64,000 bases of DNA, taken from positions 1-64,000 of the forward strand of contig NZ_MUJY01000068.1 in the NCBI RefSeq assembly GCF_002286785.1, given 5' to 3'. Source of the stretch: Pseudomonas sp. PIC25 (GTDB taxonomy: Bacteria; Pseudomonadota; Gammaproteobacteria; Pseudomonadales; Pseudomonadaceae). Of this stretch, positions 37,874 through 47,450 are shown one piece after another. Under the pieces are notes generated by a model that saw only the letters and a list, made by a program, of their open reading frames with translations, searched no databases and was not told where the DNA came from. How positions within the stretch are numbered: the stretch's first letter is position 1; every line of letters starts with the position of its first letter. The translations under genes were made by a program, and so were the position numbers.

Positions 37874-40015
37874 ATGGCGAAGACCGGCGGTACCACCACG
37901 GCGCAGCTCCAGGGTATCCCCCTGCAGGCCGCCTCGGTGGAAATCTGGGAAGCGAAGTACCGGCTGCGCGACCGCGAAGGTTCGCCGCTGGAAAGCCGTA
38001 TCGACGAGACCTGGCAGCGCGTTGCCCGTGCTCTGGCGGACATCGAGGCGCCGGAGCTGCGCGAACATTGGTACGAGCAGTTCCTCTGGGCTCTGCGCAA
38101 CGGCGCGGTGCCGGCCGGGCGGATCATTTCCAACGCCGGGGCGCAGAGCTACAAGCCGGCCACCTCGACGATCAATTGCACCGTCTCCGGCACCATCGGC
38201 GACTCGATGGATGACATCCTCGGCAAGGTTCACGAAGCCGGCCTGACCCTCAAGGCCGGCTGCGGCATCGGCTATGAGTTCTCCACCCTGCGCCCGCGCG
38301 GCGCCTACGTGTCCGGCGCCGGCGCGCACACCAGCGGGCCGCTGTCGTTCATGGATATCTTCGACAAGATGTGCTTCACCGTCAGCTCGGCCGGCGGGCG
38401 GCGGGGCGCGCAGATGGCCACCTTCGACGTCGCCCACCCGGACGTACGCGAGTTCATCCGCGCCAAGCGCGAGGACGGCCGGCTGCGCCAGTTCAACCTG
38501 AGCCTGCTGATCATCGACGAGTTCATGCAGGCGGTGGAAGCCGATGCGGACTGGCCGCTGTTGTTCCCGGTGCACGCCAAGGAGCACGACGAGCTGGACC
38601 TCGACGACCCGGCCCAGGTGCACTGGCGCGAATGGCCGCTGCACGAAGGTTACTGCACGCGGGAAGACGGCCTGGTGGCCTGCAAGGTCTACGGCAGCGT
38701 GCGGGCGCGTCACCTGTGGGACCTGATGATGGTCTCCACTTACGATTACGCTGAGCCGGGCTTCATTCTCATCGACCGGGTCAACCAGTCGAACAACAAC
38801 TGGTGGTGTGAGGACATTCGTGCCACCAATCCCTGCGGCGAGCAGCCGCTGCCGCCCTACGGCTCCTGCCTGCTCGGCTCGATCAACCTGACCGGCTTCG
38901 TGCTTGACCCTTTCACCCCCGATGCCCGTTTCGACTGGGATCGGTTCCGCCAGGTGGTGCGCATCTTCACCCGCCTGCTGGACAACGTGGTGGAAATCAA
39001 CGGCCTGCCGCTGGAGCCGCAGCGCCGCGAAATCCTCGACAAGCGCCGCCACGGCATGGGCTTCCTCGGCCTTGGCTCTGCGCTCGCCCTGCTCCGCCTG
39101 CGCTACGGCAGCCCGGAGGCCTGCGTGTTCACCGAGGAAGTGGCGCGGGAAATGGCGCTCACCGGCTGGCAGGTGGCGCTCGAGCTGGCCCGGGAGAAAG
39201 GCCCGGCACCGCTGCTGGCGCAGACCTTCGAGGTCAGCGCCGAGATGTTGCGCAAGCGCCCGGAAATGATTGCCGACGGCTACAAGGTGGGCGACCGACT
39301 GCCCGGCCGGGTGCTGCACGCCCGCTATTCGCGCTACATGCAGCGCCTCGCCGAACATGCGCCGGAGCTGGTGGCGGCATTGGCCGAGCACGGGGCGCGC
39401 TTCACCCACCACAGCTCCATCGCGCCCACCGGCACCATCAGCCTGAGCTTGGCGAACAACGCCTCCAACGGCATCGAACCGAGCTTCGCCCACCAGTACT
39501 CGCGCAACCTGATCCGCGCCGGCCGCAAGAGCAAGGACAAAGTGGAGGTGCTCAGCTACGAGCTGCTGGCCTACCGCGCCCTGGTCAACCCACGCGCACG
39601 CCCCGGTTCGGATGACCCCGCCGAGCGCCTGCCGGATTACTTCGTCACCGCCGACGACATCGGCCCGACCCAGCATGTGGATATCCAGGCGGCAGCGCAG
39701 AAGTGGGTGGACTCGTCCATCTCCAAGACCGCCAACGTGCCCACCGACTACCCCTTCGAGGCATTCAAGGATATCTACCGCTACGCCTGGAAGCAGGGGC
39801 TCAAGGGCTGTACCACCTTCCGCTTCAACCCGGCCGCATTCCAGGGCGTGCTGGTCAAGGAAGCCGACCTGGAGAAGACCCGTTACCGCTTCGAACTGGA
39901 GGACGGCAGCGTGGTGGAGCTGAAGGGCAACGAGGAGGTGGAGTACGACGGCGAGGTGCACACCGCCGCCAACCTCTTCGATGCGCTGAAGGAAGGCTAT
40001 TACGGCAAGTATTGA
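37874..40015 (+). CDS. nrdJa: Class II (B12-dependent) ribonucleotide reductase, large part
   Basis: 713 residues. Makes deoxynucleotides with adenosylcobalamin, independent of oxygen. Blocks seen: PAGRIISNAG and STINCTVSG (active-site Cys), CFTVSSAGGRRGAQMA, TNPCGEQPLPPYGSCLLGSINLT (the NPCGE radical-site loop), and APTGTISLSLANNASNGIEPSF. The C-terminal redox Cys pair is not in this protein but in the next gene. This split into two genes is a known Pseudomonas trait. No ATP-cone is evident at the N-terminus. Confidence 0.95.
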   Translation: MAKTGGTTTAQLQGIPLQAASVEIWEAKYRLRDREGSPLESRIDETWQRVARALADIEAPELREHWYEQFLWALRNGAVPAGRIISNAGAQSYKPATSTINCTVSGTIGDSMDDILGKVHEAGLTLKAGCGIGYEFSTLRPRGAYVSGAGAHTSGPLSFMDIFDKMCFTVSSAGGRRGAQMATFDVAHPDVREFIRAKREDGRLRQFNLSLLIIDEFMQAVEADADWPLLFPVHAKEHDELDLDDPAQVHWREWPLHEGYCTREDGLVACKVYGSVRARHLWDLMMVSTYDYAEPGFILIDRVNQSNNNWWCEDIRATNPCGEQPLPPYGSCLLGSINLTGFVLDPFTPDARFDWDRFRQVVRIFTRLLDNVVEINGLPLEPQRREILDKRRHGMGFLGLGSALALLRLRYGSPEACVFTEEVAREMALTGWQVALELAREKGPAPLLAQTFEVSAEMLRKRPEMIADGYKVGDRLPGRVLHARYSRYMQRLAEHAPELVAALAEHGARFTHHSSIAPTGTISLSLANNASNGIEPSFAHQYSRNLIRAGRKSKDKVEVLSYELLAYRALVNPRARPGSDDPAERLPDYFVTADDIGPTQHVDIQAAAQKWVDSSISKTANVPTDYPFEAFKDIYRYAWKQGLKGCTTFRFNPAAFQGVLVKEADLEKTRYRFELEDGSVVELKGNEEVEYDGEVHTAANLFDALKEGYYGKY

Positions 40016-40030
40016 ACGCGGAGAGTCGCC

Positions 40031-40711
40031 ATGACCGTGAAGATCGACAAGCGTATCAAGAGCTTCAAGGTGATCGACGAGCGTGTCGCGCCGCCGTCGG
40101 TCTCCGAAGCCGGTGCGCCGGTGGAGATGGACGAGAGCCTGGAGCGCCCGGAAACGCTGGTAGGGGTAACCTACAAGATCAAGTCGCCGCTGTTCGAGCA
40201 CGCGCTCTACGTGACCATCAACGACATCTTGCTGAATGCCGGAACGCCCTACGAGCAGCGGCGACCCTTCGAGATTTTCATCAACTCGAAGAACATGGAC
40301 CACTTCCAATGGATCGTGGCCTTGACCCGCATCATGTCGGCCGTGTTCCGCAAAGGCGGAGACTGCACCTTCCTGGTGGAAGAGCTGAAGGCGGTGTTCG
40401 ATCCGCGTGGCGGCTATCTCAAGCGCGGCGGGGTGTACATGCCTTCGATCGTGGCGGAGATCGGCGCGGTGCTGGAGCGGCACATGATCGCCATCGGCCT
40501 GCTGCCGGGACAACCGCTAGACGAGGCCCAACGGCGCTACCTGGCGGAAAAACGTGCGGCCTACGAGGCCAGCCAGAACGCCGTGGCGGTCGAACCCGGC
40601 GACGGTTTCCCGCCGGGCGCGCAGCTCTGCGGCGCCTGCCATACCCAGGCGGTGGTGCAGGTGGAAGGTTGTGCCACCTGCTTGAACTGTGGGCATTCGA
40701 AGTGTGGATGA
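40031..40711 (+). CDS. nrdJb: Class II ribonucleotide reductase, small C-terminal part
   Basis: 226 residues. The first ~190 residues form the NrdJb/TSCPD domain (RRPFEIFINSKNMDHFQWIVALTRIMSAVFRKGGD). The C-terminus carries two CxxC pairs, CGACH and CATCLNCGHSKCG, a zinc-ribbon-like tail that supplies the reducing thiols missing from NrdJa. Starts 15 bases after nrdJa and is needed for its turnover in the split enzyme of P. aeruginosa. Confidence 0.93.
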   Translation: MTVKIDKRIKSFKVIDERVAPPSVSEAGAPVEMDESLERPETLVGVTYKIKSPLFEHALYVTINDILLNAGTPYEQRRPFEIFINSKNMDHFQWIVALTRIMSAVFRKGGDCTFLVEELKAVFDPRGGYLKRGGVYMPSIVAEIGAVLERHMIAIGLLPGQPLDEAQRRYLAEKRAAYEASQNAVAVEPGDGFPPGAQLCGACHTQAVVQVEGCATCLNCGHSKCG

Positions 40712-40718
40712 GGATTTT

Positions 40719-40750
40719 CCCGGATGGCGCTGTGCTGATCCGGGCTACGG
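40719..40750. repeat. REP-like palindrome after nrdJb
   Basis: CCCGGAT (40719-40725) and ATCCGGG (40738-40744) around a 12-base spacer, followed by CTACGG; same family and spacing as 4957-4988. Begins 8 bases after the nrdJb stop and could damp transcription there. Confidence 0.75.
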
Positions 40751-40780
40751 CGGTTCAGGATGAAGTTGATGGGAGAGGGC

Positions 40781-41107
40781 ATGCGCAAGACGAGGTGGCT
40801 GTTCGCCGGTGGGGCCGTGCTGCTGGCAGCGATCACCGGCATGGCCGGGTATGCAGTGGGCCTGCAGGTATCCGGTGATCGCGACCTGTTTTGTCCGGGC
40901 GGCTTTCAGGACTACCGCACCCGCGTCGTCCTGCGGAGCGACCAGGGTGTGACGATTCCGGCCGACACCGTGCTGCGCCTGCGCTTCTGCGAATACAACG
41001 CCCAGGCGCGGCTGGAATTCCGCTTGGACAAGGGCGACTTCGATACCGTTGAGCCGTTGCCCGACGATCCCGAGCGAGGGCGTTGGCTCTACGGGCTGGG
41101 GCCTTGA
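40781..41107 (+). CDS. Small membrane-anchored protein of unknown function
   Basis: 108 residues from the ATG at 40781, which has GGGAGAGG upstream; an in-frame ATG at 40760 is too close to its purine run. One N-terminal helix (WLFAGGAVLLAAITGMAGYAVGL) and a periplasmic part with two Cys residues (LFCPGGFQDY and RLRFCEYNAQARL), possibly forming a disulfide. Contains a short beta-rich domain (LRLRFCEYNAQARLEFRLDKGDF). I do not recognise it. It converges with thrB. Confidence 0.6.
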   Translation: MRKTRWLFAGGAVLLAAITGMAGYAVGLQVSGDRDLFCPGGFQDYRTRVVLRSDQGVTIPADTVLRLRFCEYNAQARLEFRLDKGDFDTVEPLPDDPERGRWLYGLGP

Positions 41108-41119
41108 GACCCTAGCCAT

Positions 41120-42070
41120 TCAGAGTGCGAAAGGCAGCGCCAAATCCACCTGTTGGCGCTGGGCCAAGCGACGCTGGAACTCGGCGGGGTCGTGGATCAG
41201 TACTTCCTGGCCGGCGAAGGAGTCGGCGGCGATCAGCCGCGACAGCCAGAAGCGCACGCAGGCGATCCGCAGCATGGCCGGCCAGATCCGGGCCTCGGCG
41301 GCGGTGAAGCGGCGCAGCGTGGCGTAGGCACCGAGCAGGGCGTGGGCGAGGTCTTCGTTCAGGCGGCCGTCCGGCTCCGAGCACCAGTCGTTGAGGGCGA
41401 TGGCCAGGTCGTAGAGCATCGGCCCCGAGCAGGCGTTGTAGAAGTCGATAACCCCGGCGAGGTGCGGGCCGTCGAACAGCACGTTGTCGCGGAACAGGTC
41501 GGCATGCAGATTCGCCCGCGGCAGGGCGAGCACCTTGTCCTTCACTTCGGCGATTTCCGCCAGTGCGTCGCGCAACAGCGGGAGCTGGTCCTCGGGCAGT
41601 TTCAGGGCTAGGCACGGCCCTTCCTGCAGCATCCAGTCCAGGCCACGGTCGCTCTTGCGCTCGATGATGCGTTCGCAGGTCGCCAGGTGCAGGCGTGCCA
41701 GCAAAGTGCCGACCTCTGCGCAATGATGGGCGTTGGGCTGGGCGACATGCTTGCCGGGCAGGCGCGGCTGTAGCAGCGCGGGCTTTTCCGCCAGGCTGCG
41801 CAGGGCTTCGCCGGTGCCGGTACGCAGGGCGTAGGGCACCGGGAGGTCGGCGTCGTGCAGCACATCGAGCAGTTCGATGAAGAACGGCAGGTCCTGTGTC
41901 GGCCCCCGCTCCACCAGGGTCAGGACGAATTCGCCCCGCTCCAGGCTGACGAAGAAATTGCTGTTCTCGCTGCCGGCGGCGATGCCTTGAAAGTCGCGCA
42001 GGCGGCCGAGGCCGTACGGCTCGAGGAAGATTTCCAGCTCGTGCCGTTCGAGGGGGGTGAACACCGACAT
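41120..42070 (-). CDS. thrB: Homoserine kinase (APH-fold type)
   Basis: 316 residues. Phosphorylates homoserine in threonine synthesis. This is the pseudomonad type with an aminoglycoside-phosphotransferase fold rather than the GHMP enzyme of E. coli: catalytic LHADLFRDNVLF (HxD...N) and metal-binding GVIDFYNACSGP are present. N-terminus SVFTPLERHELEIFLEPYGLG is typical. Followed downstream on the opposite strand by the anchored small protein; preceded 15 bases upstream by the DUF2782 gene, with which it may be co-transcribed. Confidence 0.93.
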   Translation of the reverse strand: MSVFTPLERHELEIFLEPYGLGRLRDFQGIAAGSENSNFFVSLERGEFVLTLVERGPTQDLPFFIELLDVLHDADLPVPYALRTGTGEALRSLAEKPALLQPRLPGKHVAQPNAHHCAEVGTLLARLHLATCERIIERKSDRGLDWMLQEGPCLALKLPEDQLPLLRDALAEIAEVKDKVLALPRANLHADLFRDNVLFDGPHLAGVIDFYNACSGPMLYDLAIALNDWCSEPDGRLNEDLAHALLGAYATLRRFTAAEARIWPAMLRIACVRFWLSRLIAADSFAGQEVLIHDPAEFQRRLAQRQQVDLALPFAL

Positions 42071-42085
42071 GTCAGGAACGCTCGC

Positions 42086-42370
42086 TTACCATTTGAAGAT
42101 TTCCCAGGCGGGAATCAGCATGTCCGGCTGGTCGGACCGCACGAAGTTGCCGTCGCTGCCATCGGCCCGCACCAAGAAATAGGGTTTGCCACCTTTCGGC
42201 GTGACCTTGATGGCATAGAGGAAGCCATTGACGCGGTACTCCTCGACGGTCTTGTCGCCCTCCTGGCGGATGGTCACATCCGGGTCGCCGGTCACCGGGC
42301 CTTCTTCGGCCAGCGTGGCGAGCGGCATTGCCAGCAGGCTGGCCAGCAACAGGCGATTCAGTGTGCGCAT
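42086..42370 (-). CDS. Small exported DUF2782 protein
   Basis: 94 residues. Signal peptide MRTLNRLLLASLLAMPLATLA, then DVTIRQEGDKTVEEYRVNG, KVTPKGGKPYFLVRADG and LIPAWEIFKW, the conserved DUF2782 core. Function unknown. Sits between thrB and polA as in P. aeruginosa (PA5494 as I recall) and is read on the strand of thrB, so probably an operon. Confidence 0.85.
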   Translation of the reverse strand: MRTLNRLLLASLLAMPLATLAEEGPVTGDPDVTIRQEGDKTVEEYRVNGFLYAIKVTPKGGKPYFLVRADGSDGNFVRSDQPDMLIPAWEIFKW

Positions 42371-42444
42371 GGTAACCTTGTCCCTTTGTCGTCAACGGTC
42401 CATTCAGTTTAACCCCGGACCCATGGAAAAGGTTGATCCCGCGC

Positions 42445-45183
42445 ATGTCACACGCTCCCCTCGTGCTGGTGGATGGTTCGTCTTACCTGTACCGCGCCTT
42501 TCACGCCCTGCCGCCGCTCACCACGTCGAGCGGGCTGCCCACCGGCGCGGTGAAAGGCGTGCTGAACATGCTGCTGAGCCTGCGCAAGCAGTACCCGGAC
42601 AGCCCCTTCGCCGTGGTCTTCGATGCCAAGGGCAAGACTTTCCGCGACGAACTGTTCGAGCACTACAAGTCGCACCGCCCGCCGATGCCGGACGATCTGC
42701 GCGTGCAGGTCGAACCGCTGCACGCGAGCATCCGCGCGCTCGGCCTGCCGCTGCTGTGCGTCGATGGCGTGGAGGCGGACGATGTGATCGGTACCCTGGC
42801 CCGGCAAAGCGCGGCGCGGGATTGCCCGGTGGTGATCTCCACCGGCGACAAGGACATGGCGCAACTGGTCGACCGGCACATTACGCTGGTCAACACCATG
42901 ACCGGTAGCAGCCTGGATGTGGATGGCGTGAAAGAGAAATTCGGTGTCGGTCCTGAGCTGATCATCGATTTCCTCGCCCTGATGGGCGACAAGGTGGACA
43001 ACATCCCCGGCGTCCCCGGCGTCGGCGAGAAGACCGCCTGCGGCCTGCTCAATGGCGTCGGCGGCGGCCTGGAAGTGCTCTACGCCAACCTGGACAAGGT
43101 GCCCGAACTGCCGATCCGCGGCGCCAAGAGCCTGCCGGCCAAGCTCGAAGAGCACCGCGAGATGGCCTTCCTGTCCTACCAGTTGGCCACCATCAAGACC
43201 GACGTACCCCTGGATATCAACGTCGAGGCGCTGCACCCGAAGGCGCCGGACCGCGAGGCGCTGGTCCGTCTATATCGCGAACTGGAGTTCAAGGCCTGGT
43301 TGGACGAACTGCTGCGCGAGGCCAAGGCTTCCGGGGAAACGGTCGCTACGCCGGAGCAGGAAGCGGTACCGGAGGCACGCTACGAGATCGTTTTGGAGCC
43401 GGCACGTTTCCAGGCTTGGCTGGAGAAGTTGCGCCAGGCCGAATTGATCGCCTTCGACACCGAGACCACCAGCCTGAACGCCCAGCAGGCGCAATTGGTG
43501 GGCCTGTCCTTCGCCGTCGAGGCCCATGAAGCGGCCTACATCCCGGTGGCGCACAGCTACATGGGCGTGCCGGTGCAACTGGACCGCGACGAAGTGCTCG
43601 CTGCGCTCAAGCCGATCCTCGAAGACCCGGCCAAGGCCAAGGTCGGTCAACACGCCAAGTACGACATGAACGTGCTGGCGCTCTATGGGGTCGAGGTACA
43701 GGGCCTGGCCTACGACACCATGCTGGAGTCCTACGTGCTGGACTCCACCGCCACCCGCCACGACATGGACAGCCTGGCCCTGAAATACCTGGGGCACAGC
43801 ACCATCCGCTTCGAGGACATCGCCGGCAAGGGCGCCAAGCAACTGACCTTCGACCAGATCGCCCTGGAGCAGGCCGGTCCCTATGCCGCGGAGGATGCCG
43901 ACGTCACCCTGCGCCTGCACCAGCACCTGTGGCAGAAGCTGGAGGCCATCCCCAGCCTGGCCAAGGTGTTGCGGGAAATCGAGATGCCGCTGGTGCCGGT
44001 CCTGGCCCGCATCGAGCAGCAAGGGGCGTTGGTGGATGCCCGTCTGCTTGGCCAGCAGAGCCTGGAGCTGGGCGAGAAGATGGTCGAGCTGGAACGCCAG
44101 GCCTACGAACTGGCCGGCGAAGAGTTCAACCTCGGTTCGCCCAAGCAGCTCTGCGCCATCCTCTATGAAAAGCTCGGTCTGCCGGTGATCGCCAAGACCG
44201 CCACCGGTCAGCCGTCCACGGCGGAAAACGTCCTCGCCGAGTTGGCGGAACAGGACTTCCCGCTGCCCAAGGTGATCATGCAGTACCGCACGGTGAGCAA
44301 GCTGAAGAGCACCTACACCGACCGTTTGCCGGAGCAGATCAACCCGCGTACCGGGCGCATCCACACGTCCTATCACCAGGCGGTGGCCGCCACCGGGCGG
44401 CTGTCCTCCTCCGACCCGAACCTGCAAAACATTCCGATCCGCACCGCCGAAGGGCGGCGCATCCGCCAGGCGTTCGTCGCGCCGCGCGGCTACAAGCTGG
44501 TGGCCGCTGACTATTCGCAGATCGAGCTGCGCATCATGGCCCATCTGGCAAAGGACGAGGGCCTGTTGGATGCCTTCCGCCACGACCGCGATGTACACCG
44601 CGCCACCGCCGCCGAGGTGTTCGGCGTCACCCTGGAAGACGTCAGTCACGACCAGCGCCGCAGTGCCAAGGCGATCAACTTCGGCCTGATCTACGGCATG
44701 AGTGCCTTCGGCCTGGCCAAGCAGCTCGGCGTCGACCGCAAGGAGGCCCAGGCCTATATCGACCGCTATTTCGCCCGTTACCCGGGCGTGCTGGCCTACA
44801 TGGAGCGCACCCGCGAGCAGGCCGGGGCGCAGGGGTTCGTCGAGACCTTGTTCGGGCGCCGGCTGTACCTGCCGGAAATCCATTCGAAGAACGGTGCCAT
44901 GCGCAAGGCGGCCGAGCGCACCGCGATCAACGCGCCCATGCAGGGCACGGCGGCGGACATCATGAAGCGCGCCATGGTGCGGGTGGACGGATGGCTGGCG
45001 GAGTCCGGACTGGACGCCAAGGTCATCCTGCAGGTGCATGACGAACTGGTTCTGGAAGTCCGCGAGGATTTGGTCGATCAGGTGAAGGAGTCGATCCGGC
45101 CATTGATGAGCGGTGCCGCCGAACTGGACGTGCCGTTGGTGGTAGATGTGGGGGTAGGCGATAACTGGGACGAAGCCCACTGA
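42445..45183 (+). CDS. polA: DNA polymerase I
   Basis: 912 residues, full length. The 5' nuclease domain (1-~290) begins [19 protein letters not shown] with Asp clusters ([23 protein letters not shown]). The 3'-5' proofreading domain keeps its catalytic acids ([17 protein letters not shown]; later [11 protein letters not shown]), so exonuclease activity should be present. The polymerase has motif A DYSQIELR, motif [17 protein letters not shown] and motif [11 protein letters not shown]. The ATG at 42445 is chosen; a TTG at 42433 would add four residues. Confidence 0.97.
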   Translation: MSHAPLVLVDGSSYLYRAFHALPPLTTSSGLPTGAVKGVLNMLLSLRKQYPDSPFAVVFDAKGKTFRDELFEHYKSHRPPMPDDLRVQVEPLHASIRALGLPLLCVDGVEADDVIGTLARQSAARDCPVVISTGDKDMAQLVDRHITLVNTMTGSSLDVDGVKEKFGVGPELIIDFLALMGDKVDNIPGVPGVGEKTACGLLNGVGGGLEVLYANLDKVPELPIRGAKSLPAKLEEHREMAFLSYQLATIKTDVPLDINVEALHPKAPDREALVRLYRELEFKAWLDELLREAKASGETVATPEQEAVPEARYEIVLEPARFQAWLEKLRQAELIAFDTETTSLNAQQAQLVGLSFAVEAHEAAYIPVAHSYMGVPVQLDRDEVLAALKPILEDPAKAKVGQHAKYDMNVLALYGVEVQGLAYDTMLESYVLDSTATRHDMDSLALKYLGHSTIRFEDIAGKGAKQLTFDQIALEQAGPYAAEDADVTLRLHQHLWQKLEAIPSLAKVLREIEMPLVPVLARIEQQGALVDARLLGQQSLELGEKMVELERQAYELAGEEFNLGSPKQLCAILYEKLGLPVIAKTATGQPSTAENVLAELAEQDFPLPKVIMQYRTVSKLKSTYTDRLPEQINPRTGRIHTSYHQAVAATGRLSSSDPNLQNIPIRTAEGRRIRQAFVAPRGYKLVAADYSQIELRIMAHLAKDEGLLDAFRHDRDVHRATAAEVFGVTLEDVSHDQRRSAKAINFGLIYGMSAFGLAKQLGVDRKEAQAYIDRYFARYPGVLAYMERTREQAGAQGFVETLFGRRLYLPEIHSKNGAMRKAAERTAINAPMQGTAADIMKRAMVRVDGWLAESGLDAKVILQVHDELVLEVREDLVDQVKESIRPLMSGAAELDVPLVVDVGVGDNWDEAH

Positions 45184-45222
45184 CCGGTTTTCGAGCCCCT
45201 TTCTGGGTCGAAACGAAGAAAA

Positions 45223-45258
45223 CGGCTGCGGCATAAGGTCGCGGCCGATTACTTTTTT
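45223..45258 (+). terminator. Rho-independent terminator of polA
   Basis: An 8-bp stem with one G-U pair (CGGCTGCG with CGCGGCCG, 45223-45230/45240-45247) and a 9-base loop is followed by a T-run (45253-45258), 40 bases past the polA stop. Confidence 0.75.
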
Positions 45259-45273
45259 ATTCGATTATCGAAT
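45259..45273. promoter_or_regulatory. Perfect palindrome upstream of the sRNA promoter
   Basis: ATTCGAT-T-ATCGAAT, perfect 7-bp arms around one base, 43 bases upstream of the -35 box of the sRNA promoter. Candidate regulator site; identity unknown. Confidence 0.35.
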
Positions 45274-45316
45274 CAGCGTGTCGAGCAAAAAGAACAAATA
45301 GTTTTTAAAATTTCCT

Positions 45317-45344
45317 GAACTTTCTTCTTGGCCGGGCAGTCAGA
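45317..45344 (+). promoter_or_regulatory. AlgU (sigma-22)-type promoter
   Basis: -35 GAACTT (45317-45322) and -10 TCAGA (45340-45344) with a 17-base spacer match the GAACTT-N16/17-TCTGA consensus of AlgU/RpoE promoters. An AT-rich run precedes it. Drives the sRNA that starts about 6 bases after the -10. Confidence 0.8.
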
Positions 45345-45349
45345 GCTTA

Positions 45350-45477
45350 CGAATGGGTGAAGCCGTTCAATGCTCCTTGTTGTGTTTTAGTGTTGGCAGA
45401 TCTCTGGACCCCGCCCTAGCGGTCCGGACTTAGACCCCGAACTTCTCCCTCCCCATATGAAGTTCGGGGTTTTTTTT
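45350..45477 (+). ncRNA. ersA: ErsA-like small regulatory RNA (start approximate)
   Basis: The polA-engB gap holds an AlgU-type promoter and a very strong terminator with nothing coding between, giving a transcript of about 128 bases. This position, sigma factor and size match ErsA of P. aeruginosa, the AlgU-controlled sRNA found between polA and engB (the locus that holds Spot 42 in enterics). ErsA regulates algC and other envelope genes. The exact 5' end is inferred from the -10 box. Confidence 0.85.
45434..45477 (+). terminator. Rho-independent terminator of the ErsA-like RNA
   Basis: A perfect 11-bp stem (ACCCCGAACTT with AAGTTCGGGGT), a 15-base loop, then a run of eight T's ending at 45477. 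Confidence 0.92.
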
Positions 45478-45522
45478 GCCTGCGAAAAAGTACTGGCCTA
45501 TCGCCTCAAACGGCGCGGACTG

Positions 45523-46170
45523 TCACGGCGCAGCCGGCGCCTCGTCGTCTTCTTCCAGCAGGCCCAGCCACTGCGCCAGCACGCCGTGGGCTTCCTCGAC
45601 GCCTTGGCGCTTGGGTGCCGAGAACAGTTGCACGCTGACGCCTTTCCCCCAACCCTTACGTACCTCGTTCTGCACCTTGAGCAGCGCGTTCTTGGCGGCA
45701 CCGAAGGCCAGCTTGTCGGCCTTGGTGAGTAGGATGTGCAGCGGCATCTGGCTGGCGGCGGACCAGTCCAGCATCAGCCGGTCGAACTCGGTCAGCGGGT
45801 GGCGGATATCCATCAGCAGCACCACGCCGACCAGGCTTTCGCGGCTGCCCAGGTAGGCTTCCAGGTGGTGTTGCCAGTGCTGCTTCAATGGGATCGGCAC
45901 TTTGGCATAGCCGTAGCCGGGCAGGTCGACCAGACGGCGCTCGTCGTCCAGGCGGAAGAAGTTCAGCAACTGGGTGCGCCCAGGGGTTTTCGAGGTGCGT
46001 GCCAGGTTAGCGTGGGTCAGGGTATTGAGCGCGCTGGACTTGCCGGCGTTGGAGCGGCCGGCGAAGGCGACTTCGTAGCCCTGGTCGTCCGGGCACTGGT
46101 CGACCTTGGCGGCGCTGAGCATGAAGGCAGCCTGTTGGCACAGGCCCAGGATGGGATTCTTCGGCGGCAT
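45523..46170 (-). CDS. engB: Ribosome-biogenesis GTP-binding protein EngB/YihA/YsxC
   Basis: 215 residues. G1 GRSNAGKS, G3 DLPGYG, G4 TKAD and G5 SA of LFSA are present. Helps assemble the 50S subunit in the cytoplasm; usually essential. Start 46170 ([17 protein letters not shown]) chosen because it fits the family; the frame is open to 46644, but upstream residues are not conserved. Divergent from the cytochrome gene at 46366; the 195-base gap shows no other feature. Confidence 0.95.
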   Translation of the reverse strand: MPPKNPILGLCQQAAFMLSAAKVDQCPDDQGYEVAFAGRSNAGKSSALNTLTHANLARTSKTPGRTQLLNFFRLDDERRLVDLPGYGYAKVPIPLKQHWQHHLEAYLGSRESLVGVVLLMDIRHPLTEFDRLMLDWSAASQMPLHILLTKADKLAFGAAKNALLKVQNEVRKGWGKGVSVQLFSAPKRQGVEEAHGVLAQWLGLLEEDDEAPAAP

Positions 46171-46365
46171 GGGGATAATCCGGTGAGGGCTCTGCCGCTT
46201 ATAGCGCGGCGTGCGGTGTCGTTTCCGTTTCAGGCTCGCCAGTATATAATGCCGCAGATTTTGTGTGCGCTTTGTCCCACCCGAAGGATAAGTGTTCACG
46301 GGAGCGATATAGACGGTCTGCGCATGAGAACGCAGGACGCTCCCATCCCTGATGAGGCCGATCTC

Positions 46366-46659
46366 ATGAAGAAATTGCTGATCGCAGCCGGCGTACTGCT
46401 GCTGCCGTTTACCGCCACCCAGGCTGCGCAGGACCCGGAAGCCGTCTATAACCGCTCCTGTGCCGCCTGCCACAACGGGCAGTTGCCGATGGCGCCGAAG
46501 AAGGGCGACAAGGCCGCCTGGGAACCGCGTCTGGCCCAGGGCATGGACGTGCTGGTGCAGCACGTGACCAACGGATTCAACGCCATGCCGCCCCGCGGCC
46601 TGTGCATGGATTGCAGTGCCGAGGATTATCAGGCCGTCATCCAATGGATGAGCCAGTAA
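46366..46659 (+). CDS. Periplasmic c5-type cytochrome
   Basis: 97 residues. Signal peptide [20 protein letters not shown], heme site CAACH, and a Met ligand probably within [14 protein letters not shown], which also shows the extra Cys pair of cytochrome c5 proteins. Carries electrons in the periplasm. Start 46366 chosen at the signal peptide; an ATG at 46324 in frame would mask it. 43 bases before the cytochrome c4 gene, so probably co-transcribed. Confidence 0.9.
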   Translation: MKKLLIAAGVLLLPFTATQAAQDPEAVYNRSCAACHNGQLPMAPKKGDKAAWEPRLAQGMDVLVQHVTNGFNAMPPRGLCMDCSAEDYQAVIQWMSQ

Positions 46660-46702
46660 TCTGCTCCTAATCTCCCACCCTTAGCCGTTATTGGATTAGC
46701 TG

Positions 46703-47308
46703 ATGAACAAAGTACTCGTGAGTCTGCTGTTGACCCTGGGCATCACCGGTATGGCCCACGCTGCCGGCGACGCCGCCGCTGGCCAGGGCAAGGTTGCCGT
46801 GTGTGGCGCCTGCCATGGCATGGACGGCAACAGCCCTGCCCCCAACTTCCCCAAGCTGGCCGGCCAGGGTGAGCGCTACCTGCTCAAGCAACTGAACGAC
46901 ATCAAAAGCGGCAACCGCGTCGTGGTGGAAATGACCGGTCTGCTGGACAACCTGAGCGAGCAGGACCTGGCCGACATCGCCGCCTACTTCGCCAGCCAGA
47001 AGATGAGTGTGGGCGCCGCCGATCCGAAACTGGTCGAGCGTGGCGAAGCGCTGTTCCGCGGCGGTAAGCTGGAAGAAGGCATGCCGGCCTGCACCGGTTG
47101 CCACTCCCCGGACGGTTCGGGCAACGCCCAGGCCGGCTTCCCGCACCTGGGCGGCCAGCATGCCCAGTACGTGGCCAAGCAGCTGACCAACTTCCGCGAA
47201 GGCGACCGCACCAACGACGGCGACACCATGATGATGCGCGCCATCGCCGCGAAACTGAGCAACAAGGACATCGAAGCCGTTTCCAGCTATATCCAGGGCC
47301 TGCACTGA
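46703..47308 (+). CDS. cc4: Diheme cytochrome c4
   Basis: 201 residues. Signal peptide to MAHA, then two similar cytochrome domains with C34GACH38 and C130TGCH134 and a Met ligand in each (IAAYFASQKM; DTMMMRAIA). Transfers electrons to terminal oxidases in the periplasm or on the membrane. In Pseudomonas it serves the cbb3 and possibly aa3 oxidases; dsbA follows and a terminator separates them. Confidence 0.95.
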   Translation: MNKVLVSLLLTLGITGMAHAAGDAAAGQGKVAVCGACHGMDGNSPAPNFPKLAGQGERYLLKQLNDIKSGNRVVVEMTGLLDNLSEQDLADIAAYFASQKMSVGAADPKLVERGEALFRGGKLEEGMPACTGCHSPDGSGNAQAGFPHLGGQHAQYVAKQLTNFREGDRTNDGDTMMMRAIAAKLSNKDIEAVSSYIQGLH

Positions 47309-47334
47309 GTCCTGGCTGGAAAACAGCGGTAAAC

Positions 47335-47361
47335 AAAAGGGTGGCGGATGCCACCCTTTTT
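47335..47361 (+). terminator. Rho-independent terminator after cc4
   Basis: AAAAGGGTGGC (47335-47345) and GCCACCCTTTT (47350-47360) form a perfect 11-bp stem with a 4-base loop; T-run 47356-47361. It works chiefly on + strand transcripts from cc4. Confidence 0.92.
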
Positions 47362-47450
47362 CGTTGGACTGGCCGCTACAATAGTTCGAACCGCGCCCTT
47401 GCGTCGGACCGGTCCGGACGCATCGCGGAGCCATCAGTCAAGGAGTCTCC

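Noticed and set aside
37811-40513. Long open frame on the minus strand (about 900 codons)
   Set aside because: Lies antisense to the intact nrdJa/nrdJb genes; product is a low-complexity His/Val/Gln-rich translation typical of GC-rich shadow frames, with no domain.
43270-45234. Long minus-strand frame over polA
   Set aside because: Antisense of a fully conserved DNA polymerase I; no recognisable motif.
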